Assembly: GCF_036227565.1 (NCBI RefSeq)
Contig: NZ_CP109460.1
Span: forward strand, 2,666,001 to 2,730,000
Origin: Streptomyces sp. NBC_01454
GTDB lineage: Bacteria; Actinomycetota; Actinomycetes; Streptomycetales; Streptomycetaceae
Direction of reading: 5' to 3'
Length of the DNA stretch: 64,000 bases
Shown here: in pieces, positions 53,486 to 62,669 of the stretch
Layout of the letters: each line of letters begins with the position of its first letter
Position numbering within the stretch: the first letter of the stretch is position 1
Notes under the pieces: model-generated
Told to the model about the DNA's origin: nothing
Seen by the model: the letters and a program-made list of their open reading frames with translations, nothing else
Databases searched by the model: none
Program-made: the position numbers and the translations under genes

Positions 53486-54958
53486 TCAGTGCTGCTTCTC
53501 GGCCCGCACGGGTACGTCGAGGACGACCTGCGTACCCCGCTCGGGCGCCCGCACCATGTCGAACGTGCCGCCCAACTCCCCCTCCACCAGGGTCCGTACG
53601 ATCTGCAGTCCGAGATTTCCGGCCCGCTGCGGATCGAAGTTCTCGGGCAGGCCGCGGCCGTTGTCCTGGATGGTGACCAGCAGCCGCGGTTCGGTACGGC
53701 TGCCGCCGCGCACCGCGCCGACCTCGACCGTGCCGTGCTCCGCCGGGCCGAAGGCGTGCTCCAGGGCGTTCTGCAGGACCTCGGTGAGCACCATCGACAG
53801 CGGGGTGGCCACCTCGGCGTCCAGGATGCCGAAGCGTCCGGTGCGGCGGGTGGTCACCTTGCCTGGGGAGATCTCCGCCACCATGGCCAGCACCCGGTCC
53901 GCGATCTCGTCGAACTCGACCCGTTCGTCGAGGGTCTGGGACAGCGTCTCGTGCACGATCGCGATCGAACCGACCCTGCGGACGGCCTCGTTGAGTGCCT
54001 CACGGCCCTGTGCGGAATCCATCCGGCGGGACTGCAGCCGCAGCAGCGCGGCTACTGTCTGCAAATTGTTCTTCACCCGGTGGTGGATTTCCCGGATGGT
54101 GGCGTCCTTGGTGATCAGTTCCCGTTCGCGGCGTCGCAGTTCGGTCACATCGCGCAACAAAACCAGCGAACCGATGTGAGTTCCCTTGGGTTTGAGCGGA
54201 ATGGCGCGCAATTGGATGACGCCCTCATTTCCCTCCACCTCGAATTCCCGGGGGGCCCAGCCGCTGGCGAGTTTGACCAGTGCCTCGTCCACCGGGCCGC
54301 GGGCGGGGGCGAGTTCGGCGGTGGCCCGGCCCAGGTGGTGGCCCACCAGGTCGGCGGCGAGACCGAGGCGGTGGTAGGCGGAGAGGGCGTTGGGGCTGGC
54401 GTACTGGACGACGCCCTCCGCGTCTAGCCGGATCAGTCCGTCGCCGGCGCGCGGTGAGGCGTCCATGTCGACCTGCTGGCCGGGGAAGGGGAAGGCGCCG
54501 GCGGCGATCATCTGGGCCAGGTCGGAGGCGCTCTGGAGATAGGTGAGCTCCAGGCGGCTGGGGGTGCGTACGGTCAGCAGGTTGGTGTTGCGGGCGATCA
54601 CCCCGAGCACCCGGCCCTCGCGGCGCACGGGGATGGACTCGACGCGTACCGGCACCTCCTCGCGCCACTCCGGGTCGCCCTCGCGCACGATGCGGCCCTC
54701 GTCCAGGGCGGAGTCCAGCATGGGGCGCCGCCCGCGGGGTACGAGATGGCCGACCATGTCGTCCTGGTACGAGGTGGGGCCCGTATTGGGCCGCATCTGG
54801 GCGACCGAGACATAGCGGGTGCCGTCGAGGGTGGGCACCCACAGCACCAGATCGGCGAAGGAGAGGTCGGAGAGCAGCTGCCACTCCGAGACCAGCAGAT
54901 GGAGCCACTCGAGGTCGGTGTCGCTCAGAGCGGTGTGCTGGCGTACGAGATCGTTCAT
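53486..54958 (-). CDS. PdtaS-type sensor histidine kinase
   Basis: A 490-residue cytosolic kinase. The N-terminal GAF-like domain (about 10-150), a PAS domain (about 170-270) and a HisKA_2 phosphorylation box (IREIHHRVKNNLQ, His292/293) are followed by HATPase_c, ending in VQLVVRAEKQH-like sequence. GLGLQIVRTLV-type G boxes (GNLGLQIVRTLVEGE) are present. It corresponds to the family of Mycobacterium PdtaS, which signals to a PdtaR antiterminator. Its regulator partner is not in this window. A dre-like site lies 71 bp upstream of its start. Confidence 0.93.
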   Translation of the reverse strand: MNDLVRQHTALSDTDLEWLHLLVSEWQLLSDLSFADLVLWVPTLDGTRYVSVAQMRPNTGPTSYQDDMVGHLVPRGRRPMLDSALDEGRIVREGDPEWREEVPVRVESIPVRREGRVLGVIARNTNLLTVRTPSRLELTYLQSASDLAQMIAAGAFPFPGQQVDMDASPRAGDGLIRLDAEGVVQYASPNALSAYHRLGLAADLVGHHLGRATAELAPARGPVDEALVKLASGWAPREFEVEGNEGVIQLRAIPLKPKGTHIGSLVLLRDVTELRRRERELITKDATIREIHHRVKNNLQTVAALLRLQSRRMDSAQGREALNEAVRRVGSIAIVHETLSQTLDERVEFDEIADRVLAMVAEISPGKVTTRRTGRFGILDAEVATPLSMVLTEVLQNALEHAFGPAEHGTVEVGAVRGGSRTEPRLLVTIQDNGRGLPENFDPQRAGNLGLQIVRTLVEGELGGTFDMVRAPERGTQVVLDVPVRAEKQH

Positions 54959-55028
54959 GGAGGGCACGTCTTGGAGCCTACCGGCGTACCCTGTATGCGA
55001 TGTGTCTGCATGGGCATGGACAAGTGAG

Positions 55029-55044
55029 AATGGTCTAGTCCAGA
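55029..55044. promoter_or_regulatory. Candidate dre (DasR operator) before the PdtaS-like kinase
   Basis: AATGGTCTAGTCCAGA matches the DasR consensus ACTGGTCTAGACCAGT at 13 of 16 positions, including the GGTCTAG core. It is closer to the kinase start than to nagB, which has its own site. It suggests control of the kinase by DasR. Confidence 0.7.
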
Positions 55045-55592
55045 ATGCGGCAAAGACCTCCGTTCTCCCCGCACAGGAGAACGGAACGAGGCCGCCGGCG
55101 CTCTCTGCCCTGACTGCGCCGAGGCCTCCGATCGACCGGTCCCAGGACGGGACCGCGCCCCTACCGCACACAGGGGCGCCTTCCGCCCGCAAGGCGGGAC
55201 CGGCCGATGTCAGCTCCGGGCTGCGGTGCCGGACAGGTTGAGGGTCCTGTCCCGGCGCCGCGGCCCGCGGGTGTTTCCGGGGCCGTCAACGGATCCGGGC
55301 GGGCCCGTGCCGCGGAGGGGAGCGTCGTGCCTCCTCCGGGCCGTCCGGACCGCCCGCCACCGGCCGGGATGCCGCATCCAGCCTGCGCCGGGCGTCCGCC
55401 CGCGCCGCGATCAGCACGCTCGACGCCCCATCCCGCCGCTCGCGACGGCGAGTTCGCCGGCGTGTCGTCGCTCGCCCCGGAGGGCGCCCCGCCGTTCGGC
55501 CCGGACAGCGCCCCGCCCGGCCTGCCCCGCCACCGGAAGACACCGCCTCCGCCCGGCAGCGCCGCCGGGTCCCGTCGCCCCCGCTCTGCTAG
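55045..55592. other. Intergenic region with hairpin, no gene supported
   Basis: About 550 bp between the kinase and nagB promoters. A 9-bp perfect stem (55060-55068 with 55076-55084) follows the dre-like site. Further GC-rich inverted repeats are imperfect. The frames here look like noise; none has a ribosome site or known domain. Confidence 0.4.
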
Positions 55593-55608
55593 ATTGGTCT
55601 ATACCACA
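55593..55608 (+). promoter_or_regulatory. dre site before nagB
   Basis: ATTGGTCTATACCACA matches ACTGGTCTAGACCAGT at 12 of 16 positions with a perfect TGGTCTATACCA core, 29 bp before the nagB GTG. DasR repression of nagB is known in S. coelicolor and should be relieved by GlcN-6-P. Confidence 0.85.
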
Positions 55609-55636
55609 TGAGATTCTCCAGAACGGCAGGCCAAGC

Positions 55637-56419
55637 GTGGAAGTTGTCATCGTTCCGGATGCCATGGCGGGCGGCGAGCTGATCGCGGAGGCCCTCGCGG
55701 CCCTGCTGCGCCGTAGGCCCGCAGCGCTGCTCGGTGTGGCCACCGGCTCCACCCCGCTGCCCGTCTACGAGGCGCTGGCGGCACGGGTCAGGGCCGGGTC
55801 GGTGGACGCCTCACGGGCGCGCATCTGTCAGCTCGACGAGTATGTGGGCCTGCCGGCCGGGCACCCCGAGTCCTACCGCTCGGTGGTGCTGCGTGAGGTG
55901 GTCGAGCCGCTCGGTCTCGACGCGGACTCCTTCATGGGGCCCGATGGCACGGCCGAGGACGTCCAGGCCGCCTGCGCGGCGTACGACGGTGCGCTGCGCG
56001 AGGCCGGCGGGGTGGACCTCCAGCTGCTGGGCATCGGCACCGACGGGCACATCGGCTTCAACGAGCCCTGCTCGTCGCTCGCTTCACGGACCCGGATCAA
56101 GACGCTGACCCAGCAGACCCGCAAGGACAACGCCCGGTTCTTCGACCGCCCCGAGGAGGTGCCGCACCACGTCATCACCCAGGGCATCGGCACCATCCTG
56201 GAGGCCCGCCATCTGGTGCTGCTCGCCACCGGCGCGGGCAAGGCCGACGCCGTGGCCCGGGCCGTCGAGGGGCCGGTCGCCGCGCTGGTCCCGGCCTCGG
56301 CCCTGCAGCTCCACCCGCATGCGACCGTCGTCGTGGACGAGGCCGCCGCCGCGAAGCTGACGCTCGCCGACTACTTCCGTGCGACCTACGCCGCGAAGCC
56401 GCACTGGCAGGGCCTCTGA
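55637..56419 (+). CDS. nagB: Glucosamine-6-phosphate deaminase
   Basis: A 260-residue NagB/glucosamine-6-P isomerase. Markers are VATGSTPLPVYEAL (phosphate loop), the catalytic region LDEYVGLPAGHPESY, and GIGTDGHIGFNEP. It converts GlcN-6-P into fructose-6-P and ammonia, ending the chitobiose route. The GTG at 55637 follows GGCAGG. It is convergent with dasD, which lies 27 bp away. Confidence 0.96.
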   Translation: MEVVIVPDAMAGGELIAEALAALLRRRPAALLGVATGSTPLPVYEALAARVRAGSVDASRARICQLDEYVGLPAGHPESYRSVVLREVVEPLGLDADSFMGPDGTAEDVQAACAAYDGALREAGGVDLQLLGIGTDGHIGFNEPCSSLASRTRIKTLTQQTRKDNARFFDRPEEVPHHVITQGIGTILEARHLVLLATGAGKADAVARAVEGPVAALVPASALQLHPHATVVVDEAAAAKLTLADYFRATYAAKPHWQGL

Positions 56420-56446
56420 CGGTCCCGGAGATCCCGGGCGGGGTGC

Positions 56447-58012
56447 TCAGCCCCCGTCCGGGAGGGCGCGCCGCCCCGTGAGGACCTCGGAGGCGGCCAG
56501 GCCGCAGACGCGGGCGGCGCCGTGGGTGGCGAGGTACAGGGCGCCTCGGGGCGGGGACTGCGGGACACCCATCTCGACGACCGCGGTGTCGGGGCGGGCG
56601 GCAAGGAGGGCGTCGAGTGCCGCGGCCATCCAGGGGTGACGGTGGACGTCGCGGACCACCGCGACCAGCCGGCGCCCGGCGGCCGCCGTGAGCAGCCCCT
56701 CGACCAGCGCGGGGGTGCCGGCCGCGGTGGCGGACTCCTCGGTGCAGGTGGTCGTGGTGGTGCCGGGGAGCAGCCGGGCCAGTTCGGCGGCCACGCCCCA
56801 GGGGGTCTCGTCCCCCACGGCGATGTTGGCCAGCGGCGTGAAGGCCGCGACACACGCGGGCGCGGTCAGCGGGGCGAACGGGCCGGCGGCGGCGGAACGC
56901 AGGGCGCGCCGGGCCGCGGTGAGGCCGATCCCGGGGGCGGGCGCGGCCCCCTCCCCCGGGCCGGTACGCCGGGTCCAGCGCGCCAGGGCACGTACCCGTG
57001 CGGCGGCGTCGGCGAGCCGCGCTTCGGGCAGTTCGCCGGCGCGCACCGCCCGCACCAGCGCGTCGCGCAGCCGCAGCACGGTCTCCTCGTCCGCCAGTCC
57101 GCCGCCCACGCAGAGGGCGTCCGCACCGGCCGCGACGGCCAGCACGCTGCCCCGTTCGAGGCCGTAGGCGGCGGAGACGGCCCGCATCTCCATCCCGTCG
57201 GTGACGATCAGACCGTCGAAGCCGAGGCCGCCTTCGTCGACGGGGCCGCGCAGCAGACCGCCCAGCGCGGCGGGGCTGAGCGTGGCGGGGCGCTCGGCGT
57301 CCAGGGCGGGCAGCAGGAGGTGTGCGCTCATCACGGCGCGGGTGCCGGCGGCGACGGCGGCGCGGAACGGGACCAGTTCGCGTTCCTGGAGGGTGGCCAG
57401 GCCGGCGGTGATCCGCGGCAGGTCGTGGTGGGAGTCGACGGCGGTGTCCCCGTGGCCGGGGAAGTGCTTGGTGCAGGCGGCGACGCCGGCGGACTGCAGC
57501 CCCTCGACGTAGGCGGCGGTGTGCCGGGCGACCAGGTGCGGATCGTCGCCGAAGGAGCGGACGCCGATGACCGGGTTGGCGGGGTCGGAGTTGACGTCGG
57601 CGCAGGGCGCCCAGTTGAGGGTGATACCGCAGTCGGCCAGCCGCCGGCCGAGTTCCCGGGCGACGTCGCGGGTCAAGGCGGTGTCGTCGACGGCTCCGAG
57701 CGCGTGGTTGCCGGGGAAGGAGGAGCCGCCGCGCACTTCGAGGCGGGTGACGTCGCCGCCCTCCTCGTCGAGGGCGATCAGCAGGTCCTCGCGTTCGGTG
57801 CGCAACCGGGCGGTGAGTGCGGCGAGTTGCGCGGGGTCCGTGACATTGCGGCCGAAGAGGCCGACCGAGGTCAGGCCCTCGCCGAGCCGGCGCAGCAGCC
57901 AGTCGGGGGCGGTGGTGCCGGTGAAGCCCGGCTGGAGGACGGCGAGGGCGTCGCGGGTGAGGGTGTCGGCGGGCCGTACCGCGCGGACGAGAGGGGTCAT
58001 GGGCTGTGTCAT
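56447..58012 (-). CDS. dasD: Intracellular beta-N-acetylglucosaminidase (GH3)
   Basis: A 521-residue GH3 enzyme. The signature KHFPGHGDTAVDSHHDLP contains the His/Asp dyad typical of NagZ-type enzymes, and IALDEEGGDVTRLE and LIVTDGMEMRAV (nucleophile Asp) follow the family pattern. There is no signal peptide. It should split imported chitobiose to GlcNAc. It is the last gene of the das operon; its ATG overlaps the dasC stop (ATGA). The corresponding S. coelicolor gene has been called dasD. Confidence 0.93.
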   Translation of the reverse strand: MTQPMTPLVRAVRPADTLTRDALAVLQPGFTGTTAPDWLLRRLGEGLTSVGLFGRNVTDPAQLAALTARLRTEREDLLIALDEEGGDVTRLEVRGGSSFPGNHALGAVDDTALTRDVARELGRRLADCGITLNWAPCADVNSDPANPVIGVRSFGDDPHLVARHTAAYVEGLQSAGVAACTKHFPGHGDTAVDSHHDLPRITAGLATLQERELVPFRAAVAAGTRAVMSAHLLLPALDAERPATLSPAALGGLLRGPVDEGGLGFDGLIVTDGMEMRAVSAAYGLERGSVLAVAAGADALCVGGGLADEETVLRLRDALVRAVRAGELPEARLADAAARVRALARWTRRTGPGEGAAPAPGIGLTAARRALRSAAAGPFAPLTAPACVAAFTPLANIAVGDETPWGVAAELARLLPGTTTTTCTEESATAAGTPALVEGLLTAAAGRRLVAVVRDVHRHPWMAAALDALLAARPDTAVVEMGVPQSPPRGALYLATHGAARVCGLAASEVLTGRRALPDGG

Positions 58013-58839
58013 CCCTTCACTGCGCCGGAGGTGAGACCGCCGACCGCCTTGCGTTGCAGGAACAGGAAAAGGACCAGGATCGGGAGGGCGAAGAGCGAGG
58101 AGGCGGCCATGGTGGCACCCCAGTCGTCCCCGAACCGGCTCTGGAACTGCGAGAGCCACAACGGCAGGGTGCCCATGGCCGGTTCCTTGTTGAGGACCAG
58201 CACGAGCGGGAATTCGTTCCAGGCGGTGATGAAGCCGAAGAGCGAGGTGGCCATCAGTCCGGGGGCCAGCAGCGGGAACACCACCTTGCCGAAGGCCTGC
58301 CGCCGCGAACAGCCGTCGACCATCGCGGACTCCTCCAGCTCCCGGGGCACCGCGGCGACATGGGCGCGGAGCGTCAGCAGGGTGAACGGCAGCACCATCA
58401 GCATGTAGAAGAGGGTGAGCGGCAGCAGGCTGTTGAGCAGGCCGGCGTCCCGGACGATCAGATAGACCGAGATCACCATGACCTCCCAGGGTGCCATCTG
58501 GGCAATCATGAAGGTCAGCAGGATGCCCCGGCGGCCGCGGAAGCGCATCCGGGTGAGGGCGAAGGCGCCGCAGAGCGCGATCACCAGCGACAGCGCCACG
58601 GCCACCACGGTCACCAGGACCGAGTTCCCCGCCAGGGCCCAGAAGTCCGGGGCGTGCACGGCGGTCACGAAGTGCTCGGCGGTGCCGTGGAGGGGCAACC
58701 ACACGGGGTCGTCGGTGACGATGTCCCGGGTGGGTTTGAAGGCCGTGGCGAACATCCAGTAGACCGGGAAGACGAAGCCCAGGGCGAGCAGGGCCGCCGT
58801 GGCGTTGGGCCAGATGCGTGCGGCCGGCGAGCGCTTCAC
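58009..58839 (-). CDS. dasC: Chitobiose ABC transporter permease DasC
   Basis: A 276-residue permease of the MalG-type sugar family with six membrane helices. The EAA loop is ELEESAMVDGCSRRQAFGKVVFP. It starts at GTG 58839, overlapping the dasB stop (GTGA). Together with DasB and DasA it imports N,N'-diacetylchitobiose; the ATPase (MsiK in S. coelicolor) is encoded elsewhere. Confidence 0.95.
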   Translation of the reverse strand: MKRSPAARIWPNATAALLALGFVFPVYWMFATAFKPTRDIVTDDPVWLPLHGTAEHFVTAVHAPDFWALAGNSVLVTVVAVALSLVIALCGAFALTRMRFRGRRGILLTFMIAQMAPWEVMVISVYLIVRDAGLLNSLLPLTLFYMLMVLPFTLLTLRAHVAAVPRELEESAMVDGCSRRQAFGKVVFPLLAPGLMATSLFGFITAWNEFPLVLVLNKEPAMGTLPLWLSQFQSRFGDDWGATMAASSLFALPILVLFLFLQRKAVGGLTSGAVKG

Positions 58840-59861
58840 AGCTCGTTCTCCTCTTGCCGTTCCTGCCGGAGGGTCAGACGCAGGGAGTACGCGGTCAGCG
58901 CCAGCAGCACCACGATCGTCAGCAGCGAGATGGCGGCGCCCCTCCCGAAGTGGAGATTGCCGACGCCCTCGGTGAAGGCGTAGAGCGGCAGCGTCTCGGT
59001 GAGCCGGTCGGGCCCGCCCTGGTTGATCGCGAAGATCTGCGGAAACGCCTTGAAGACCCAGATGACCTCCAGGAACGTCGTGGCCAGGAGGAAGGGCCTC
59101 AGGAACGGGAAGGTGACGCAGGTGAAGACCCGCCAGCCGCCGGCGCCGTCCATCCGGGCCGCTTCGTAGAGCTCCCCGGGGATGGTCGTGGTGGCGGCGT
59201 AGAGGTGGAGGGCCACGAAGGGCAGCGACTGCCAGACGATCAGTACGGTGATGACGAAGAAGGTCGACCGCTGGGTGCCGACCCAGTCGTAGTGAGCCAT
59301 GGCATGCCATCCGAGCCGGGCCAGCAGCCAGTTGACGACGCCGGAACGCGCGTCGAAGAGCCACTGGAAGACGGTGGTGGCGGCGATCACCGGCATCGCC
59401 CAGGCCAGCACCAGCGCGACGGACAGGGTGAGCCGCATCGCCTTGCCGAGCCGGGCCAGCAGCAGCCCGGTCAGCACGCCGAGGACCATGATCAGGGTGA
59501 CGTTGACGGCGGTGAACACCAGGGTGCGCAGGGTGACCCGCCAGAACTGCGCACTGCCCAGGATCTCCTGGTAGTTGGCGCTCCCGCACCAGTCCGTGAG
59601 GTGCTGGATCAGCTCCTTCATGCCGAGGTTCTGGAAGGAGAGCACAAGCGTGCGGACCATCGGCCAGCCCAGCAGAACCGCGGTGGCGAGCAGGGCGGGG
59701 AGGAGCAGGAGGTAGGGGGTGCGGCGGGTGGGCCGTCCGCCCCTCCTGCCGGCGGCTGGTGCGGCCCGCCGGCCGCCGGGGCCGTGCCGGGCGGGCGGAC
59801 CGCCCCCCTTGCCGGTGGCCGGGGCGGCCTCGTCCGCCGCGTCGTCGAGCCGCACGTCCAT
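58836..59861 (-). CDS. dasB: Chitobiose ABC transporter permease DasB
   Basis: A 341-residue MalF-type permease with six membrane helices (YLLLLPALLATAVLLGWPM first). EAA motif: ELYEAARMDGAGGWRVFTCV. An N-terminal acidic/Gly-rich tail of about 50 residues precedes the membrane part; ATG at 59861 is set by GGGGAGCGGGG upstream. The gene lies 55 bp after dasA. Confidence 0.95.
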   Translation of the reverse strand: MDVRLDDAADEAAPATGKGGGPPARHGPGGRRAAPAAGRRGGRPTRRTPYLLLLPALLATAVLLGWPMVRTLVLSFQNLGMKELIQHLTDWCGSANYQEILGSAQFWRVTLRTLVFTAVNVTLIMVLGVLTGLLLARLGKAMRLTLSVALVLAWAMPVIAATTVFQWLFDARSGVVNWLLARLGWHAMAHYDWVGTQRSTFFVITVLIVWQSLPFVALHLYAATTTIPGELYEAARMDGAGGWRVFTCVTFPFLRPFLLATTFLEVIWVFKAFPQIFAINQGGPDRLTETLPLYAFTEGVGNLHFGRGAAISLLTIVVLLALTAYSLRLTLRQERQEENEL

Positions 59862-59916
59862 GAGCCCCGCTCCCCCTGCTCGTCGTCGTCCTTCTCGCCG
59901 CTGTCCCGGATGCGCC

Positions 59917-61185
59917 CTACTGCCGGGCGAGCCGCGCGTTGATCTCGGGCTCGACCTCCTTGGCGGCATCGGCCGGGGACTTACCGCTGAGAACGGCCGT
60001 CATATAGCTCTTGATCGGGTTCGGTACGTTCTCCACGGCGGCCCACTGGGGAATCAGCGGAGTGGTGCCGCCGGACTTCGCCGCCGCGGGCGCGGCGGCC
60101 TCCGCGGCCGGATTCCCCTTCGCGGCGCCGGCCAGATCGGGGGATTTCGGGGTCCAGCCGGCTTCCTTGACCAGTTGGGCGTCGTTCTGCTTCGACAGGG
60201 CGATCCTCAGGAATTCCCTGGCGAGTTCCTGATTCCGGCCCGTACCGGCGACGGCGAAATTGGAGCCGCCGAGGAAGACCCCTTCGGGCTTGTCCGCGCG
60301 CTCCCCGGGGAGGGTGAAGAAACCGATGTCCTTCTTGATCTCCGGGTGGGCCTTGACGGCGGTGGCGGCCTCGTAGCCCATGGCGATGACGGCGCCCGTT
60401 TTCCCCTTGGCGAAGACCTCGGCCTGCTGCGGGGTGGCCTCGTCCTTGTTCTTGGGTGCGGTGCTGAAGGACTGGTACTGCCGGTAGATGTCCATGGCCC
60501 GGGCGACCTTGGGGTCGCCGAGGTTGGAGACCCATCGGCCGCCCCGCCTCTTCACCAGGTCGGCGCCGGTGCCCAGGGTCAGGCCGTCGAAGAAGTACCA
60601 GTTCTGGCCGGGGAGATAGAGCGGTTCGGCGCCGGTCTTCTTCCTGATGGCGGCAAAGGCCCGGAACAGTTCACCGCGGGTCCGCGGGGTGCCCTTGAGG
60701 CCGGCCCGGGCCCAGATCCTCTTGTTGTACATCACCACGCGGTTTCCGGCGTACCACGGCAGTGCGTACTGCTTTCCGTCCACGAGGGAGGCCTTGTTGA
60801 AGGCGTCACTCCAGCCGGCGCCGATCTCCTTCTTGAGGTCGCCGAGATCGGCCAGGGCGCCGGCCGCGGCATAGGCGGCGGTCTGGGTGTTGCCTATTTC
60901 GACGACATCGGGCGGGGTGTCCTCGGACAGCGCGGTGCTCAACCGCTGCTGAATACCGTTCCACTGCTGGACCTTGAACTCGACGGTGGCGCCGGTCCGC
61001 TGGTGGAACTGCGCGGAGACCTGCCGCGTCCACCGCTCCGGATTCGACCCGCTCATCACCCAGACGGTCAGCTTCTTCCCCCGGAAACCCGCCGCGCCCG
61101 TCGTGCCGCCGTCGCCGGCTCCACAGGCGGCGACCCCCACCAGCATCCCCACCACCACCGTCACCGCGCTGAGCCCACGCTTCAT
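59917..61185 (-). CDS. dasA: Chitobiose-binding lipoprotein DasA
   Basis: A 422-residue solute-binding protein family 1. The type II signal peptide ends in VAAC (Cys21). It carries a sugar-binding pattern (TVWVMSGSNPERW, FKVQQWNGIQQRLSTALSED, PALPWYAGNR-like segment). The product binds chitobiose outside the cell and starts the das operon, which is preceded by two dre sites. GGGGGGAG lies about 7 nt before the ATG. Confidence 0.95.
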   Translation of the reverse strand: MKRGLSAVTVVVGMLVGVAACGAGDGGTTGAAGFRGKKLTVWVMSGSNPERWTRQVSAQFHQRTGATVEFKVQQWNGIQQRLSTALSEDTPPDVVEIGNTQTAAYAAAGALADLGDLKKEIGAGWSDAFNKASLVDGKQYALPWYAGNRVVMYNKRIWARAGLKGTPRTRGELFRAFAAIRKKTGAEPLYLPGQNWYFFDGLTLGTGADLVKRRGGRWVSNLGDPKVARAMDIYRQYQSFSTAPKNKDEATPQQAEVFAKGKTGAVIAMGYEAATAVKAHPEIKKDIGFFTLPGERADKPEGVFLGGSNFAVAGTGRNQELAREFLRIALSKQNDAQLVKEAGWTPKSPDLAGAAKGNPAAEAAAPAAAKSGGTTPLIPQWAAVENVPNPIKSYMTAVLSGKSPADAAKEVEPEINARLARQ

Positions 61186-61218
61186 TGCGTTCTCCCCCCA
61201 AGGCCGGGTGTGGTCTTT

Positions 61219-61234
61219 AATGGTTTAGACCAGT
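61219..61234. promoter_or_regulatory. dre1 between dasA and dasR
   Basis: On the minus strand ACTGGTCTAAACCATT matches the DasR consensus at 14 of 16 positions. It is 34 bp before the dasA ATG and overlaps where its promoter should be. Confidence 0.9.
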
Positions 61235-61242
61235 GCCCGCAG

Positions 61243-61258
61243 CTTGGCCTAGACCTTT
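61243..61258. promoter_or_regulatory. dre2 between dasA and dasR (weaker)
   Basis: AAAGGTCTAGGCCAAG (minus strand) matches at 11 of 16 positions. It sits 24 bp from the stronger dre1, about two helical turns, and covers the place of a -35 for the dasR promoter. Confidence 0.7.
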
Positions 61259-61275
61259 TGGGGTGTCAAGAGGTG

Positions 61276-61281
61276 TATAAG
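61276..61281 (+). promoter_or_regulatory. Putative dasR -10 element
   Basis: TATAAG within a locally AT-richer stretch, about 146 bp before the dasR ATG. The matching -35 region (around 61252-61258) coincides with dre2, so DasR could block its own promoter. Confidence 0.5.
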
Positions 61282-61427
61282 AGTCGCTGCCAGGTCCGGT
61301 ACCCGACCGACTTCCGGCGGGCCGGGACCGGCAACAGCGCACGGGGAACCCTCCCGTGCCACGATGTGAGCCGCTACGTACGGAGGAGCCGGTGACGGCA
61401 GCACGACAGGAGTCGGAGAGGCGGGTC

Positions 61428-62183
61428 ATGGAGACGGACGGGGGCGGCACTGCCGACAGCGGCGCACGGACCGCACGGGTGCCCAAGTACTACCGGCTCA
61501 AGAGGCACTTGCTGGACATCACCGAGACCCTGCCGCCCGGCACCCCGGTCCCGCCCGAGCGCACCCTCGCCGCGGAGTTCGACACCTCACGCACCACGGT
61601 GCGTCAGGCCCTGCAGGAGCTGGTCGTCGAGGGCCGGCTGGAGCGCATCCAGGGCAAGGGCACCTTCGTCGCCAAGCCGAAGGTCTCCCAGGCGCTGCAA
61701 CTGACCTCCTACACGGAGGACATGCGGGCCCAGGGCCTGGAGCCGGCCTCCCAGCTGCTGGACATCGGCTATGTCACCGCCGACGACCGGCTGGCCGGGC
61801 TGCTGGACATCGCCACCGGCGGCCGGGTGCTGCGCATCGAACGGCTGCGGCTGGCCAGCGGTGAGCCGATGGCCATCGAGATCACGCATCTGTCGGCGAA
61901 GCGCTTCCCCGCGCTGCGCCGGAACCTCGTCAAGTACACGTCCCTCTACACCGCGCTCGCCGAGGTCTACGACGTCCGGCTGGCCGAGGCCGAGGAGACC
62001 ATCGAGACCTCTCTGGCCACCCCGCGCGAGGCCGGGCTGCTGGGCACGGACGTCGGGCTGCCGATGCTGATGCTCTCCCGGCACTCGCTCGACGCCCAGG
62101 GGCAGCCGGTGGAGTGGGTGCGCTCGGTCTACCGCGGCGACCGCTACAAGTTCGTCGCCAGGCTGCGCCGCCCCACGGACTGA
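61428..62183 (+). CDS. dasR: GntR/HutC family repressor DasR
   Basis: A 251-residue regulator. The winged HTH (about 17-85) has [20 protein letters not shown]; the UTRA ligand domain (about 105-245) binds GlcN-6-P-type effectors. The ATG at 61428 gives nearly the same length as S. coelicolor DasR (254 aa); an in-frame GTG at 61392 is an alternative. DasR controls aminosugar uptake, chitinases, and often antibiotic production. It is divergent from the das operon. Confidence 0.96.
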   Translation: METDGGGTADSGARTARVPKYYRLKRHLLDITETLPPGTPVPPERTLAAEFDTSRTTVRQALQELVVEGRLERIQGKGTFVAKPKVSQALQLTSYTEDMRAQGLEPASQLLDIGYVTADDRLAGLLDIATGGRVLRIERLRLASGEPMAIEITHLSAKRFPALRRNLVKYTSLYTALAEVYDVRLAEAEETIETSLATPREAGLLGTDVGLPMLMLSRHSLDAQGQPVEWVRSVYRGDRYKFVARLRRPTD

Positions 62184-62308
62184 CCCGCCGCCCCGCGGGC
62201 CGGGCGCCTTCCGCCCGGACCCGCCCGGCCCGCCCGCCGACCGGATCCGGCGCGCCCGGCCGCCGCGCCCGCCGCCGGCCGGTCGTCGGCCCGGCGGAAG
62301 GTGGATTC

Positions 62309-62336
62309 TTGATACCGATATGCGGACAGCTAGTGA
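62309..62336 (+). promoter_or_regulatory. Putative promoter of the symporter operon
   Basis: TTGATA at 62309-62314, a 16-bp spacer, then TAGTGA at 62331-62336, about 73 bp before the DUF3311 gene. Confidence 0.45.
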
Positions 62337-62408
62337 CGCGCGCCACGCCCCTGCCATAGATTTCCAGCCGATCGCACAGGAGTACCGCCAGGGGACGGAG
62401 CAACGGTC

Positions 62409-62669
62409 ATGACCCAGTCAGCTGCACCACCGGATCGCAGACAGGTCGTCACGCCCACGCGGGTGATCGCCGGACTCTGCCTGATCGCTCCGTTCGTCGC
62501 CATGCTGTGGGTCAGCTCGTACGCCAGGATCGAGCCGACGCTCATCGGGATCCCGTTCTTCTACTGGTACCAGATGGCCTGGGTGCTGATCTCGACGGTG
62601 CTCACCATGGGCGCGTACAAGCTCGTGCAGCGTGAGCAGCGGGCGCGCAAGGGCGGTGGGTCGGAATGA
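62409..62669 (+). CDS. DUF3311 small membrane protein
   Basis: An 86-residue protein with two membrane helices (VIAGLCLIAPFVAMLWVSSY and FYWYQMAWVLISTVLTMGAY), the DUF3311 pattern. It is coupled to the symporter by ATGA. These small proteins accompany SSS-type carboxylate/solute permeases and may be a subunit needed for activity or stability. Confidence 0.9.
   Translation: MTQSAAPPDRRQVVTPTRVIAGLCLIAPFVAMLWVSSYARIEPTLIGIPFFYWYQMAWVLISTVLTMGAYKLVQREQRARKGGGSE

Noticed and set aside
55226..55636. Upstream extension of the nagB frame
   Set aside because: The frame is open but low-complexity, crosses the dre site, and the NagB family starts at the GTG at 55637.
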